Origin: Xanthomonas melonis
GTDB lineage: Bacteria > Pseudomonadota > Gammaproteobacteria > Xanthomonadales > Xanthomonadaceae
Length of the DNA: 64,000 nucleotides
Assembly: GCF_020783655.1 (NCBI RefSeq)
Contig: NZ_JAJGQH010000009.1
Span: 124,001 to 188,000, forward strand
Direction: 5' to 3'
Both the position numbers and the translations under genes were made by a program. The notes beneath the pieces are model-generated. The model saw nothing but the letters and a program-made list of their open reading frames with translations, was not told the origin of the DNA and did no database searches. Positions 1 through 8,176 of this stretch are shown here, one piece after another (the first letter of the stretch is position 1; each line of letters starts with the position of its first letter).

Positions 1-1
1 T

Positions 2-619
2 TGGCAGTCTCTGTTGGAAACCGAATCGCAGCCTCAGTTGATGTCAAGGCTTGGGAAGCTTATGAGCCTTCCTCAGGAAATTATTGACCAGACCAGAGAG
101 CTGTATCCTAACCAGAGGCCAACATGGAGCCATTGGTCCAATCAAGTAAATACGGCATTTGCTGCCCAAAATATAAATGCAGAATGGAATACTTTTATCC
201 GCTACATAGATAGTCATACTATTGATTATCTCGCGATTTCGGCAGATCTGCTTCAGGCGAAGTCAACAGCTCGGCAGCTTAATTTTGATGAATTGCTGTC
301 CACTCGTGAAATGATCGATTCTTTGCTCCAAAGCGTTCTTGAATCAGAAATTTCCCAGGGCCTCAAGAAGTTTATTGTTCATCACTTGCGTAAAATTCTT
401 ACCTCTATTGAAGAATTCAAGATAACTGGCTCAATCCCGATTCTTGACGCTGTTGAATCTACAATTGGCCACGCTCACTTGGAGAAGGGTTTCTATGAAT
501 TTTTGAAGGATACAGAGCTAGGGCGCAGGATCTTGGACACACTTGCTGCTACTGCAAACGTAGTAACCGTGGCAGTTGGAATTCCTCAAATAAGTCAAGC
601 ATTGCTCACCATCTCTTGA
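2..619 (+). CDS. Partial hypothetical protein (3' end only)
   Basis: The reading frame is open to the left edge of the window, so this is probably the C-terminal 205 residues of a longer protein; an internal TTG at 14 is the first start-like codon. No family is recognised. The visible part is mostly helical and polar, with an alternating hydrophobic segment near the C-terminus (around LAATANVVTVAVGIP). The DNA is clearly more AT-rich than everything downstream, with A/T-ending codons, in contrast to the flavodoxin gene that begins about 85 bases later. This suggests a recently acquired accessory gene whose remainder lies outside the window. Confidence 0.6.
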   Translation, partial: WQSLLETESQPQLMSRLGKLMSLPQEIIDQTRELYPNQRPTWSHWSNQVNTAFAAQNINAEWNTFIRYIDSHTIDYLAISADLLQAKSTARQLNFDELLSTREMIDSLLQSVLESEISQGLKKFIVHHLRKILTSIEEFKITGSIPILDAVESTIGHAHLEKGFYEFLKDTELGRRILDTLAATANVVTVAVGIPQISQALLTIS

Positions 620-704
620 ACATTTAACTCTTGGCACGTCGATGCCAGATAAGCTGTTCACTAGTCGCATTGAGAACTGCCGCATGCGAAGTCCGGTCCA
701 GCCC

Positions 705-1199
705 ATGCGCATCCTCCTAGCCCACACCTCGCTCAGCGGCAACACGCGCGACGTTGCGCGTGCGATCTGCGCGCGCTGTGAGGAACTGGGCCACGCGGTA
801 ACATGGATCGATGCCGACATCCAGACGCTGGCGCAGGCGTGCCCGAACGGGGCCGAGCACGATCTCTACATCCTCGGCAGCTGGAGCATCAACGCCGGGC
901 GTACGCCGCCGGAGATGAAACGCTTCATCGAACAGCTCGTCAACGCTGTCGGCAAGCCGGAGCGCATGGCGGTGTTCGGCACCGGCGAGACGCAGTGGGG
1001 TGAGGAGAACTACTGCGGCGCGGCGCGGCGCATCGCCGCGTTCTTCGGTACGCGCTACCCGCGACTAGAGATCGAACAGATGCCCCACGGCGAACGCGAC
1101 GCCACTAAGATCCAACGTTGGACCGACACCATTCTTGCCCTTACCGACACACCGTTCGAGAACACGCCCCATGCAGACGCTCCACGCCACCACCCCTGA
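705..1199 (+). CDS. Flavodoxin-family protein
   Basis: Encodes a 164-residue flavodoxin-like electron carrier. The N-terminal beta strand is followed by an FMN-phosphate loop (SLSGNT, residues 9-14), and a second flavin-contact segment contains FGTGETQWGEENYCG. An upstream ATG at 642 is in frame, but the ATG at 705 places the fold's first strand right at the N-terminus and is preferred. The stop overlaps the start of the thioredoxin gene by 29 bases, so the two are translationally linked and probably form one redox module. Some NrdI flavodoxins carry a similar second loop, so a role in ribonucleotide reductase activation is possible but not shown. Confidence 0.8.
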   Translation: MRILLAHTSLSGNTRDVARAICARCEELGHAVTWIDADIQTLAQACPNGAEHDLYILGSWSINAGRTPPEMKRFIEQLVNAVGKPERMAVFGTGETQWGEENYCGAARRIAAFFGTRYPRLEIEQMPHGERDATKIQRWTDTILALTDTPFENTPHADAPRHHP

Positions 1200-1497
1200 T
1201 GACTACGCCGCCGCCCTGGCTGCGCATCCGCGCCTGCTGGTCGACTATTACAAGGACAATTGCCCGGGCTGCAAGATGCTCGACATGTCGCTGACCAAGT
1301 TTGCTGCGAGCGAGGACGCCGCGGGCGTCGCACTTCTCAAGGTGAAGCTGGAAGTGGTTGGCGAGGAGTTTTTCCGCAGCTTGGGCTTGCGGCAGACGCC
1401 GACCCTGGCCTTGTTCAAGGACGGCGCCGAAGTGACGCGCTTGCCTGGCTTCCAGTCGCCGGCGCAGGTGGAAGCGGCGGTACGCAGCGGGCTGTGA
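1171..1497 (+). CDS. Thioredoxin-family protein
   Basis: A 108-residue single-domain thioredoxin-fold protein, presumably a cytoplasmic thiol-disulfide reductant. The redox site is C31-P-G-C34, a variant of the usual CGPC, and the cis-proline segment reads RQTPTL. There is no signal peptide. The ATG at 1171 lies inside the end of the flavodoxin gene; an in-frame upstream ATG at 1135 would add a non-conserved basic extension and is disfavoured. The overlap argues that it works with the flavodoxin as a reductant pair. Confidence 0.85.
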   Translation: MQTLHATTPDDYAAALAAHPRLLVDYYKDNCPGCKMLDMSLTKFAASEDAAGVALLKVKLEVVGEEFFRSLGLRQTPTLALFKDGAEVTRLPGFQSPAQVEAAVRSGL

Positions 1498-1537
1498 GCA
1501 CGCCGCACGTCCATCGCGACCGCATAGGCGCCCGGCG

Positions 1538-1990
1538 ATGAACACCACCGTCACCATCGTCGCCTGGAGCTTCCTGCTGGCAGGGCTGGGCATGCTGGTC
1601 GGCGCGGCGCTATTGCCGGATCAGGCGCGCTGGATCCTGTTGCTGCTGAGCGTGGCGTTCGGTGGAGTGGGGGGCGGCATCCTCGGCTATCGCGTCTGGC
1701 ATGCGCGTCGTGCTGCCTGGTTGCGCCAGCACGGCACGGTAGTGGAAGCGCGCTTCGTCTGCGTTGAACGCAATGCGTCCGTACAGGTCAACGGCATGCA
1801 CCCGTTCCGTATCCTGGCCCATCGCCACGACCGCACACACAACATCTTGATGGAGTATCGCAGCGACAACCTGTGGACCGATCCGCAGCCGTTCCTGCGC
1901 GAGGGGCAATCGCTGCGTGTGTTCGTCGATCCGCAGCGGCCGTCGCGTTACCACATGGACCTGAGTTTCCTGCCGACGCTGCGTAGCTGA
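1538..1990 (+). CDS. Membrane protein, DUF3592-like
   Basis: A 150-residue protein with two N-terminal transmembrane helices (about residues 7-27 and 32-52) followed by a soluble domain. The arrangement resembles DUF3592 proteins: a helix pair, then a beta-rich domain with a phrase of the type GTVVEARFV, and a C-terminal FVDPQRPSRY segment. The function is unknown. It follows the thioredoxin gene by 40 bases in the same direction and may be co-transcribed with it. Confidence 0.75.
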   Translation: MNTTVTIVAWSFLLAGLGMLVGAALLPDQARWILLLLSVAFGGVGGGILGYRVWHARRAAWLRQHGTVVEARFVCVERNASVQVNGMHPFRILAHRHDRTHNILMEYRSDNLWTDPQPFLREGQSLRVFVDPQRPSRYHMDLSFLPTLRS

Positions 1991-2026
1991 GCGGCTGGCT
2001 TTCCTTCCTTCTGACGGCACTTCTTC

Positions 2027-2428
2027 ATGACCAGTTCCACGCCTGTTGCACCCACCGAAGCCCGCATGGTCGAGATCGTCTTCCCCAATCACACCAATCA
2101 CCTGGGCACCCTGTTCGGTGGGCAGGCACTGGCGTGGATGGACAAGGCCGCATTCCTCGCCGCCTCGCGCTATGCGCGCCGCACGGTGGTGACCGCGCGT
2201 TCGGACCAGGTGGATTTCAAGCTGCCGATCCGCCAGGGCCAGATGGTGGAAACCATCGCCCGCGTGGTGTCGGTGGGGCGCAGCTCGATCAAGGTGGAAG
2301 TGGAATTGATCGCCGAAGATCTGCTCAGCGGCGCACGCGAGCTGTGCACCCGCGGGCAGTTCGTGATGATCGCGCTCGATGCCGATGGCAAGCCCACCGC
2401 AGTGCCGCCGCTGCCTGCGCAAGTGTGA
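2027..2428 (+). CDS. Acyl-CoA thioesterase (hotdog fold, YciA/BACH-like)
   Basis: A 133-residue single hotdog domain. Hallmarks are the segment NHLGTLFGGQALAWMD at about residues 25-40, with the central helix GGQ..AWMD, and the later strand SIKVEVEL. The family hydrolyses acyl-CoA thioesters in the cytoplasm, usually as a hexamer. There is no signal sequence. The gene is alone, 36 bases after the DUF3592-like gene. The exact substrate range cannot be read from sequence. Confidence 0.85.
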   Translation: MTSSTPVAPTEARMVEIVFPNHTNHLGTLFGGQALAWMDKAAFLAASRYARRTVVTARSDQVDFKLPIRQGQMVETIARVVSVGRSSIKVEVELIAEDLLSGARELCTRGQFVMIALDADGKPTAVPPLPAQV

Positions 2429-2675
2429 CGGCAGCGGCTGTCCGTCGCCGCGCATTCCGCACTCACCATGACATCTGCATGCCCTTGGTCTGATGCCGCG
2501 TGCGCAGGCAGGCGCTGGCATTGCCGCCTGGTAGCGCAAGTCTCGCACGCCACGGTGAGCAATGCATGACGTTCGCCAGGCAGCCCATCTTCGTTGCGCA
2601 GTCGCTCCGCCGTGCTCGGACTGGGCGCCGCCGACGGCGGCATGCACGCCGCCGCCGTCACCAGGAACCAGTGAT

Positions 2676-3917
2676 TTAGTTGATCTTGCCAACCCCGGCA
2701 TTCGCGCGCACGGTGTTCGCGGCGCTGGACGCCGAGGCCGGTGTCACCAGCGATGCGCTGACCGGGCCGAACGCTGCCAGGGCTTGTTCGTCCAACGGCC
2801 GATTCTTGCTGCCGCTGGCGATCTGGTCATTGGCCACGCATTCCCGACCGAGGTATTGCAGGCAGAGGTCGTTACGCGGATCGCGCATGCCGACGAAGGG
2901 CGCAAACGTGTAGCCGGGGCCCGGGTTGTGCGGATAGATGTAGACCGGCAGGCTCACCTTGTTGAAGTAATTGCCTTCCAGCAGCAACAGCGCCGTCGAG
3001 GTCAACGGCATCGCGGCGCCCTCCCGGGAAAGGTCTTCGAAATAATTGTTGACCATATGCGCCAGCACCGATGCGTTGTTCAGTCCGCCGGCATGCGGCC
3101 CACGACCGGAGGTGTGATGCACATAGTTGCGTGCGACGGTGATGGTGTCGTGCGCGCCCAGGAACAGCCACAACCAGTAATGCCGATTGTCGCAAGTGGA
3201 CGAGGTGTCGGTGCGTCCATCGAATTCGTTGTTGGACAGGGTGACGTGCGAAGCGCTGCCGAAGCCGGTCACCACCATTTGTCGGCCGATGCGCGCAAAG
3301 CGGTTGTGGTCCACCCAGACGCCGTCCGCGTCGTCGATTGCGAGTGCATCGCCACCCCACACCACGCCTGGATTGATGTCGGAAATCGTGATGTTCTGGA
3401 TGATGACGTTGCTGTTGCCGCCACCCACGCGTAGCCCGCGCCCGGTGATGGCGCCATCGCTGGCCAGACCGATCAGGGTCTTGTTGGAGCCGATCTGCAG
3501 GGGCGTGCGTCCGGCATTATCGAAGCTGACCTGCGCAGCGGTGCGGCCTGCGCAATAGTTGGCGATGTTCAAGCCCAACTGGCTGGTGCCGGTGCTGCAG
3601 GTGGTCGCCACGCACCCGGTCGTGGTCGTGATCGAGGACCCGTTGGTGATCAGCGAGCCGGTGAAGTCGAAGGTTCTGTCCAGCACGATCACGCGTGGAG
3701 TGGTGTCAATGCATCGATTGCCGTCGAAGCTGCTGCAGAGCGCTTGCTGCAGTTCCAGCAGGGAGGTGGGTCTGACAGCGGCGGCATTACCGCCACCGGT
3801 GACACCGGCGGCGAAACCATCTGGGGCGCCGACTGCCTGGGCGCATGCCTGGTTGGCGAACACAGCTGCCGCCAGCAACAGTGCCGATGAAGCACAGCGG
3901 AGAGAAAGAGAGAGCAT
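2676..3917 (-). CDS. Secreted pectate/pectin lyase, PL1-like
   Basis: Encodes about 413 residues with a classical signal peptide ending near ACAQA, then a parallel beta-helix of the polysaccharide lyase 1 type. Visible family motifs are DGVWVDHNRF (the vWiDH signature) and ITISDINPG earlier in the helix; SGRGPHAG may carry the catalytic arginine. Calcium-pocket acids are plausible around GDALAIDDAD. The enzyme would cleave homogalacturonan of plant cell walls by beta-elimination after type II secretion. The start is ambiguous. The ATG at 3917 is chosen; an in-frame TTG at 3929 has a better-placed GGGGA, which lies in a hairpin arm. The gene is monocistronic. Confidence 0.85.
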   Translation of the reverse strand: MLSLSLRCASSALLLAAAVFANQACAQAVGAPDGFAAGVTGGGNAAAVRPTSLLELQQALCSSFDGNRCIDTTPRVIVLDRTFDFTGSLITNGSSITTTTGCVATTCSTGTSQLGLNIANYCAGRTAAQVSFDNAGRTPLQIGSNKTLIGLASDGAITGRGLRVGGGNSNVIIQNITISDINPGVVWGGDALAIDDADGVWVDHNRFARIGRQMVVTGFGSASHVTLSNNEFDGRTDTSSTCDNRHYWLWLFLGAHDTITVARNYVHHTSGRGPHAGGLNNASVLAHMVNNYFEDLSREGAAMPLTSTALLLLEGNYFNKVSLPVYIYPHNPGPGYTFAPFVGMRDPRNDLCLQYLGRECVANDQIASGSKNRPLDEQALAAFGPVSASLVTPASASSAANTVRANAGVGKIN

Positions 3918-3934
3918 GGAGGACTTCAATGAAA

Positions 3935-3963
3935 ATCCCCGCTCGGTGTGCCCAAGCGGGGAT
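3935..3963 (-). promoter_or_regulatory. Hairpin in the 5' region of the pectate lyase gene
   Basis: A perfect 9-base inverted repeat, ATCCCCGCT at 3935-3943 and AGCGGGGAT at 3955-3963, with an 11-base loop, lies just upstream of the lyase start. In the mRNA the arm nearest the gene contains GGGGA six bases before the alternative TTG start, so the structure could mask a ribosome binding site. The pairing is seen in the sequence; the regulatory role is inferred. Confidence 0.45.
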
Positions 3964-4103
3964 AGGTGGATGCAAGGAATGTCATGTCCAGATGGTGAAG
4001 GCCTGAACAGGTGGACTCTAGCAGCCCACTCTTGCCGCCATGTCTTGGGCCAAGGCGATTCTAATGGTGAGAAGAAGGCTGGTTCGCTTCACGATACAAA
4101 CAT

Positions 4104-4133
4104 GCGTGTGCGTGTGCGTGTGCGTGTGCGTGT
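4104..4133. repeat. Hexanucleotide tandem repeat (GCGTGT)x5
   Basis: Five perfect copies of GCGTGT lie between the pectate lyase gene and the next minus-strand gene, about 190 bases upstream of the lyase start. Such arrays change copy number by slippage. A reading frame through it (alternating Thr-His on the minus strand) is not a gene. Confidence 0.9.
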
Positions 4134-4211
4134 GTCGCGCAGTGCGCGCGTCGGCCGAGGGTGTTGCACGATGGCAATGAGCGCGCTGCTGGGCTTGTGA
4201 AGCGGAACGTC

Positions 4212-4727
4212 CTACTCCTCGACCTCGCGGTCTTCGCGCTTGGCTTCTTCCATCGCCTCCGGTTCCAGCTCTTCGGCGCTGCGATTGAGTTTGACGAACA
4301 CGCCCCAGGCGACCAGCAGCAGCGCCGCGCATGAGCCGACGGCGGCGGCATAGGGCAGCTTGGCCGGGTCGGCGTGCATCAGTTCGAAGATCGATACCAG
4401 TGTTTCGATCGCCAGCGCGATCACGATCACCACGAAGAAGCGCGACAGATAGCGCCGCACGCGCGTAGGACCGCTGACCTTGACGTCGCGCAGGATCTCT
4501 TCTTCGAAGATGGTCTGGCCCAGTTCCAGCGTCACCAGTGCCACCGTGAGCAGGCCAACCGCCTCCAGGACCACGTTGAAACGGTCGCGTATCACCATGT
4601 CGCCGCCCGGGCTGAAGCCATGCCATAACTCCAGTCCCGCCATCGCCACCAGGCCGGCCGCGCACAGCACGAAGAACGCCAGGATCACGAAATGACCGGC
4701 ACGGAACAGGTGGCTGAGCAGCTTCAT
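4212..4727 (-). CDS. Inner-membrane protein of unknown function
   Basis: A 171-residue protein with four predicted transmembrane helices, around HFVILAFFVLCAAG, VVLEAVGLLTVALVTL, FFVVIVIALAIETLV and AAAVGSCAALLLVAWGVF, ending in a very acidic tail (EELEPEAMEE...). The stretch LELGQTIFEEEI between helices two and three gives it a faint PsiE-like look, but I do not assign a family. The ATG at 4727 is chosen because the helix-rich protein starts there; the frame extends upstream only through repeat DNA. Confidence 0.75.
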   Translation of the reverse strand: MKLLSHLFRAGHFVILAFFVLCAAGLVAMAGLELWHGFSPGGDMVIRDRFNVVLEAVGLLTVALVTLELGQTIFEEEILRDVKVSGPTRVRRYLSRFFVVIVIALAIETLVSIFELMHADPAKLPYAAAVGSCAALLLVAWGVFVKLNRSAEELEPEAMEEAKREDREVEE

Positions 4728-4805
4728 GGCAGGCGTGGCTTGGAGGGGATGCAGAGCATCGTGTGCGCGGCGTGGTGGCGGCGCGAAGGCTGCGGCAAGC
4801 AGGTG

Positions 4806-4856
4806 CGCCCTCATCCGGCGCTACGCGCCACCTTCTCCCGCGCGCGGGAGAAGGGC
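4806..4856 (-). repeat. Xanthomonas-type palindromic intergenic repeat, inverted copy
   Basis: This stretch (CCCTCATCCGG ... CCTTCTCCCGCGCGCGGGAGAAGG) is a diverged, inverted copy of the repeat found at 4930, 5105 and 6176. The core is a palindrome of CTCCCGC/GCGGGAG arms, and the outer block is the reverse complement of GGCGGATGGGGG. Confidence 0.7.
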
Positions 4857-4929
4857 CATGACGGGGCGGCCGTCGGCTCACCGCCGTGTAGCGACCGCCG
4901 TCCTCGGTAAGCGCTCCCTCTTGGTACGC

Positions 4930-5237
4930 GCTCCCTTCCCCCGCCTGCGGGGGAAGGTGCCCGAAGGGCGGATGGGGGCGGCCGATGCCGCGCGCACACA
5001 TCGCGCACACCAGCGCCTGTCATCCCATCAGCGCTGCCGCAGCACTCGATACGCCTGCAGCGGCAAGCCGATTGCCGTGTAGGCGACCGCCGTCCCTGGT
5101 CTCAGCTCCCTTCCCCCGCCTGCGGGGGAAGGTGCCCGAAGGGCGGATGGGGGCAGCCGATGCCGCACGCACACAATCGCGCACACCAGCGCCTGCACAC
5201 CCCATCAGCGCTGCCGCAGCACCTGATACGCCTGCAG
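4930..5237. repeat. Tandem duplication of a palindromic repeat plus the 3' end of panE
   Basis: Two copies of a roughly 130-base block (4930-5060 and 5105-5237) start exactly 175 bases apart. Each begins with the palindrome CTTCCCCCGCCTGCGGGGGA and GGCGGATGGGGG, continues through GCGCACACCAGCGCCTG, and ends with CATCAGCGCTGCCGCAGCAC and CGCCTGCAG. In the right copy that last part is the stop and final codons of the ketopantoate reductase gene; the left copy is a stranded duplicate of the gene end. A shorter flanking match (4882-4906 with 5073-5099) shows the duplicated unit extended further left. Confidence 0.8.
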
Positions 5238-6143
5238 ATGCACGTTGGCGGCCATCAATAGCGGCGTATTGCGTCCGGTCTCGCGCACGCGCGCCAGCAT
5301 GTCGCCGACGATCTGCGCCGCTTCCACGTCCTGGCCGGCTTCCAGATCCCGCAGCATCGAGGCCTTGAGTGGCGAATCCACCTGCAGCAGCGTTTGCAGG
5401 GCCTTGCTGCGGGCCGCATCGGGAATCGATTGCCCGGCCGCATCGGCAGCCCACAGGCATTCGTTGTACAGGCCATTGATCAGCGCGCGGCCATCGTCGG
5501 TGGCCACGATCGCGCCCACCGGCGCACGCATCAGGCAGGTGGCCGCGGCCAAGGCAGTGAGAAAGCTGTACTTGATCCACTGTTCCTGCGCGATCTGCTC
5601 GCTGGCGAGATGGTCGATGCCCGCCTGCGCGCAGGCGGCGGCGAACGCCTGCACCCGTGCCGAGGCCGCACCCCCATCGCGCTCGCCAAAGGTGATCGCC
5701 GCCGGTTTGCCCAGGTGCAGGATCTCGCCGTGCTCGCCCTTGCTGGCGCTGATGAAGCACAGTCCGCCCAGCACCCGCGCGGCGCCGAAGCGTTCGTCCA
5801 GCACTGCGTAATGGCGCAGCCCGTTGAGGATCGGCAGCACCGTGGTGTGCTCGCCCACCGCCGGCGCAATCGCTTCGATCGCGCTGTCCAGGTCGTAGGC
5901 CTTGCAGCTGAGGATCACCAGATCGAACGGCTGCTGCGCCACCAGCGCCGGCAATGCATCGGCGGTGACGTGCGCCACCGGCACCTGCGCATCGCCGAGC
6001 GGGCTGCGGATGCGCAAGCCGTCGGCCTGCAACTGCGCCGCACGCGCATCGCGCACCAGGAAGGTGACATCCACGCCGGCCTGCGCCAGTCGTCCGCCGA
6101 AGTAACCGCCGGTGCCACCGGCGCCGAGAATGAGCATGCGCAT
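5205..6143 (-). CDS. panE: 2-dehydropantoate 2-reductase (ketopantoate reductase)
   Basis: A 312-residue NADPH-dependent reductase that would convert ketopantoate to pantoate in pantothenate/CoA synthesis. The Rossmann loop is GAGGTGGYFGG at residues 7-17. The catalytic lysine lies in LSCKAYD and the Asn in ILNGL; the C-terminal helical domain has the substrate-binding EQWIKYSF segment. Length matches the ApbA/PanE family. The last eleven codons are present again downstream as part of the tandem duplication. Several paralogues with other substrates exist in this family, so the physiological substrate is inferred. Confidence 0.85.
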   Translation of the reverse strand: MRMLILGAGGTGGYFGGRLAQAGVDVTFLVRDARAAQLQADGLRIRSPLGDAQVPVAHVTADALPALVAQQPFDLVILSCKAYDLDSAIEAIAPAVGEHTTVLPILNGLRHYAVLDERFGAARVLGGLCFISASKGEHGEILHLGKPAAITFGERDGGAASARVQAFAAACAQAGIDHLASEQIAQEQWIKYSFLTALAAATCLMRAPVGAIVATDDGRALINGLYNECLWAADAAGQSIPDAARSKALQTLLQVDSPLKASMLRDLEAGQDVEAAQIVGDMLARVRETGRNTPLLMAANVHLQAYQVLRQR

Positions 6144-6175
6144 AAAGTGATCTGTCCTCAGTCAATCTGGTCTTG

Positions 6176-6223
6176 CCCTTCCCCCGCTTGCGGGGGAAGG
6201 TGCCCGAAGGGCGGATGGGGGGG
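6176..6223. repeat. Palindromic intergenic repeat, third direct copy
   Basis: The sequence from CCCTTCCCCCGCTTGCGGGG to GGCGGATGGGGGGG is the same element as at 4930 and 5105, here upstream of panE. panE is therefore bracketed by copies of the element. Confidence 0.75.
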
Positions 6224-6272
6224 CAGCGCGTCCGCCAGCCACCGACGTTGCCAATGAAATCCGCGCCCGGCG

Positions 6273-7085
6273 TCAGCTACGCAGCCCGACACCACGCCGC
6301 AGCAACCACAGCGCCAGCGCGCTGAGCACCGTGACAAAGCCCAGCATCAGCGCGTAGGCGACCCAGATCGGCACATCCGAGCTGCCCAGCAGGCCATAGC
6401 GGAACGCGTTGACCATGTAGAAGATCGGGTTGGCGTGGGTGGCCGCCTCGGCCCAGCCGGGCAGCAACTTGACCGAATAGAACACGCCGCCCAGGTAGGT
6501 CAGCGGGGTCAGGATGAAGGTGGGCACGATCGCCACGTCGTCGAACTTCTTGGCGTAGACCGCGTTGACGAAGCCGGCCAGCGAGAAGATGGTCGCGCCC
6601 AGCAGCACCGTGGTCAGCGTGACGATGGGATGCGGGATGCGCACCGGGGTGAAGAACATTGCGATGATCAGCACGATGGCACCGACCATCACCCCGCGCA
6701 GCACCGCCCCGGCCACGTAGCCCCACAGGATCACCCAGTTGGGCATCGGGCTGACCAGCAGCTCTTCCACATGACGGCCGAACTTGGCGCCGAAGAAGCT
6801 GGAGGAGATGTTGCCGTAGCTGTTCTGGATCACGCTCATCATCACCAGGCCCGGCACGATGAACTGCATGTAGCTGTAGCCACCCATCTCGCCCACGCGC
6901 GAGCCGATCAGCCCGCCGAAGATCAAAAAGTACAGCGTCATGGTGATGGCTGGCGGCACCAGGGTCTGGCCCCAGATGCGCAGGATGCGCTGCACTTCGC
7001 GGCGCACGATGGTGCCCAGCGCGATCCAGTTGCGTTGGCGGGGTGTGGCGGGCGTGGCGGACATCGACGGCTCCGAGAAACTCAT
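6273..7085 (-). CDS. ABC-2 type exporter permease (YadH-like)
   Basis: A 270-residue inner-membrane permease with six hydrophobic segments and the ABC-2 signature region (FFGAKFGRHVEELLVSP followed by a membrane segment). It pairs with the ATPase upstream: its ATG overlaps the ATPase stop as ATGA, so the two are translationally coupled. The closest architecture I recognise is the E. coli YadG/YadH pair, whose substrate is unclear. Palindromic repeat DNA follows the stop. Confidence 0.88.
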   Translation of the reverse strand: MSFSEPSMSATPATPRQRNWIALGTIVRREVQRILRIWGQTLVPPAITMTLYFLIFGGLIGSRVGEMGGYSYMQFIVPGLVMMSVIQNSYGNISSSFFGAKFGRHVEELLVSPMPNWVILWGYVAGAVLRGVMVGAIVLIIAMFFTPVRIPHPIVTLTTVLLGATIFSLAGFVNAVYAKKFDDVAIVPTFILTPLTYLGGVFYSVKLLPGWAEAATHANPIFYMVNAFRYGLLGSSDVPIWVAYALMLGFVTVLSALALWLLRRGVGLRS

Positions 7086-8074
7086 GGGTGACCTGCCGGG
7101 CGCGCAGGCGCCGCTGCGGCAGGCGCCGGGGCGAGGCTCTCGCCGGGCCCGGTCAGGCGAACGAACAATTCTTCCAGCCGGTTGCTCTTGGTACGCATCG
7201 AGCGTACCCGGATGCCGGCAGCACCCAGCGCGGCGAACACGCGGTTGAGGTCCATCGCACGCGGCATGTCCAGATCCAGCGTATGGCCGTCGACGGCGGT
7301 GAGCGTGGTGCCTTCGATCACCGGCAGCTGCGCCGGCAGCTCGCCGTCGATATCGAACAGGAAGCCCTCCACATCGAGCCTGGCCAGCAGTGCGCGCATC
7401 GGCCCCTGGGTGACGATCTGGCCGTGGTTGATGATGGCCAGGTTGCGGCACAGGTGCTCGGCTTCCTCCAGGTAATGCGTGGTCAGGATGATCGTGGTGC
7501 CGGCAGCGTTGATGTCCTTGAGCACTCGCCACATGTCGCGGCGGATCTCGATGTCCACCCCGGCGGTGGGCTCGTCCAGGATCAGCAGGCGCGGCTGGGT
7601 CATCATGGCGCGGGCGATCATCAGCCGTCGCTTCATGCCGCCGGACAGCGTGCGGCTCATCACCTGGGCCTTCTCCCACAGATGCGCGCGGCGCAGTTCC
7701 GCTTCGGCCAGACGCTCGGCATCGCTGCGTGGCATGCCGTAGAAGCCGGCGTAGTTGACCAGGATATCGAACGGCTTCTCGAACAGATTGAAGTTGATTT
7801 CCTGCGGTACCAGGCCGATCAGCCGCATCGCCTCGCTGCGGTGGGCGACCAGGTCGGTGCCGAACACTTCCACCTGCCCGCCGGACAGATTCACCAGCGA
7901 GCTGATGATGCCGATCAAGGTGGACTTGCCCGCACCGTTGGGGCCGAGCAGGGCGAAGAAGTCGCCCGGCGCCACATCCAGCGACACGCCCTTGAGCGCC
8001 TGGGTGCCGTTGTCGTAGGTCTTGCGCAGATCGCACACGCGCAGGGCGGGCGCACTGGGAGAGGGGGAATTCAA
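7082..8074 (-). CDS. ABC exporter ATP-binding protein (YadG-like)
   Basis: A 330-residue ABC ATPase with Walker A GPNGAGKST at residues 44-52, signature LSGGMKRR, Walker B LLILDEPTAGVD and the switch histidine in TTHYLEEAEHL. A C-terminal extension of about 90 residues after the nucleotide-binding domain ends in an Ala/Pro-rich tail. It energises the permease encoded immediately downstream with a four-base overlap. It is transcribed divergently from the ferredoxin reductase gene, sharing about 100 bases of upstream DNA. Confidence 0.9.
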   Translation of the reverse strand: MNSPSPSAPALRVCDLRKTYDNGTQALKGVSLDVAPGDFFALLGPNGAGKSTLIGIISSLVNLSGGQVEVFGTDLVAHRSEAMRLIGLVPQEINFNLFEKPFDILVNYAGFYGMPRSDAERLAEAELRRAHLWEKAQVMSRTLSGGMKRRLMIARAMMTQPRLLILDEPTAGVDIEIRRDMWRVLKDINAAGTTIILTTHYLEEAEHLCRNLAIINHGQIVTQGPMRALLARLDVEGFLFDIDGELPAQLPVIEGTTLTAVDGHTLDLDMPRAMDLNRVFAALGAAGIRVRSMRTKSNRLEELFVRLTGPGESLAPAPAAAAPARPAGHP

Positions 8075-8176
8075 GCAGGATCCTTCGCGCCAGGGTCACG
8101 GCGCAGCGAGTTGCAGCCCGCTATTATAGAAGGCCGCGAGGGTACGCCCCGATCACAGACTGTCCCAAATACGTTC

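Noticed and set aside
705-1199. Calling the flavodoxin NrdI
   Set aside because: Its second flavin loop is only loosely NrdI-like and no ribonucleotide reductase gene is visible in the window, so only the family is named.
4018-5010. Minus-strand frame with a poly-Thr-His segment
   Set aside because: The Thr-His run is the translated GCGTGT repeat, and the rest reads through palindromic repeats.
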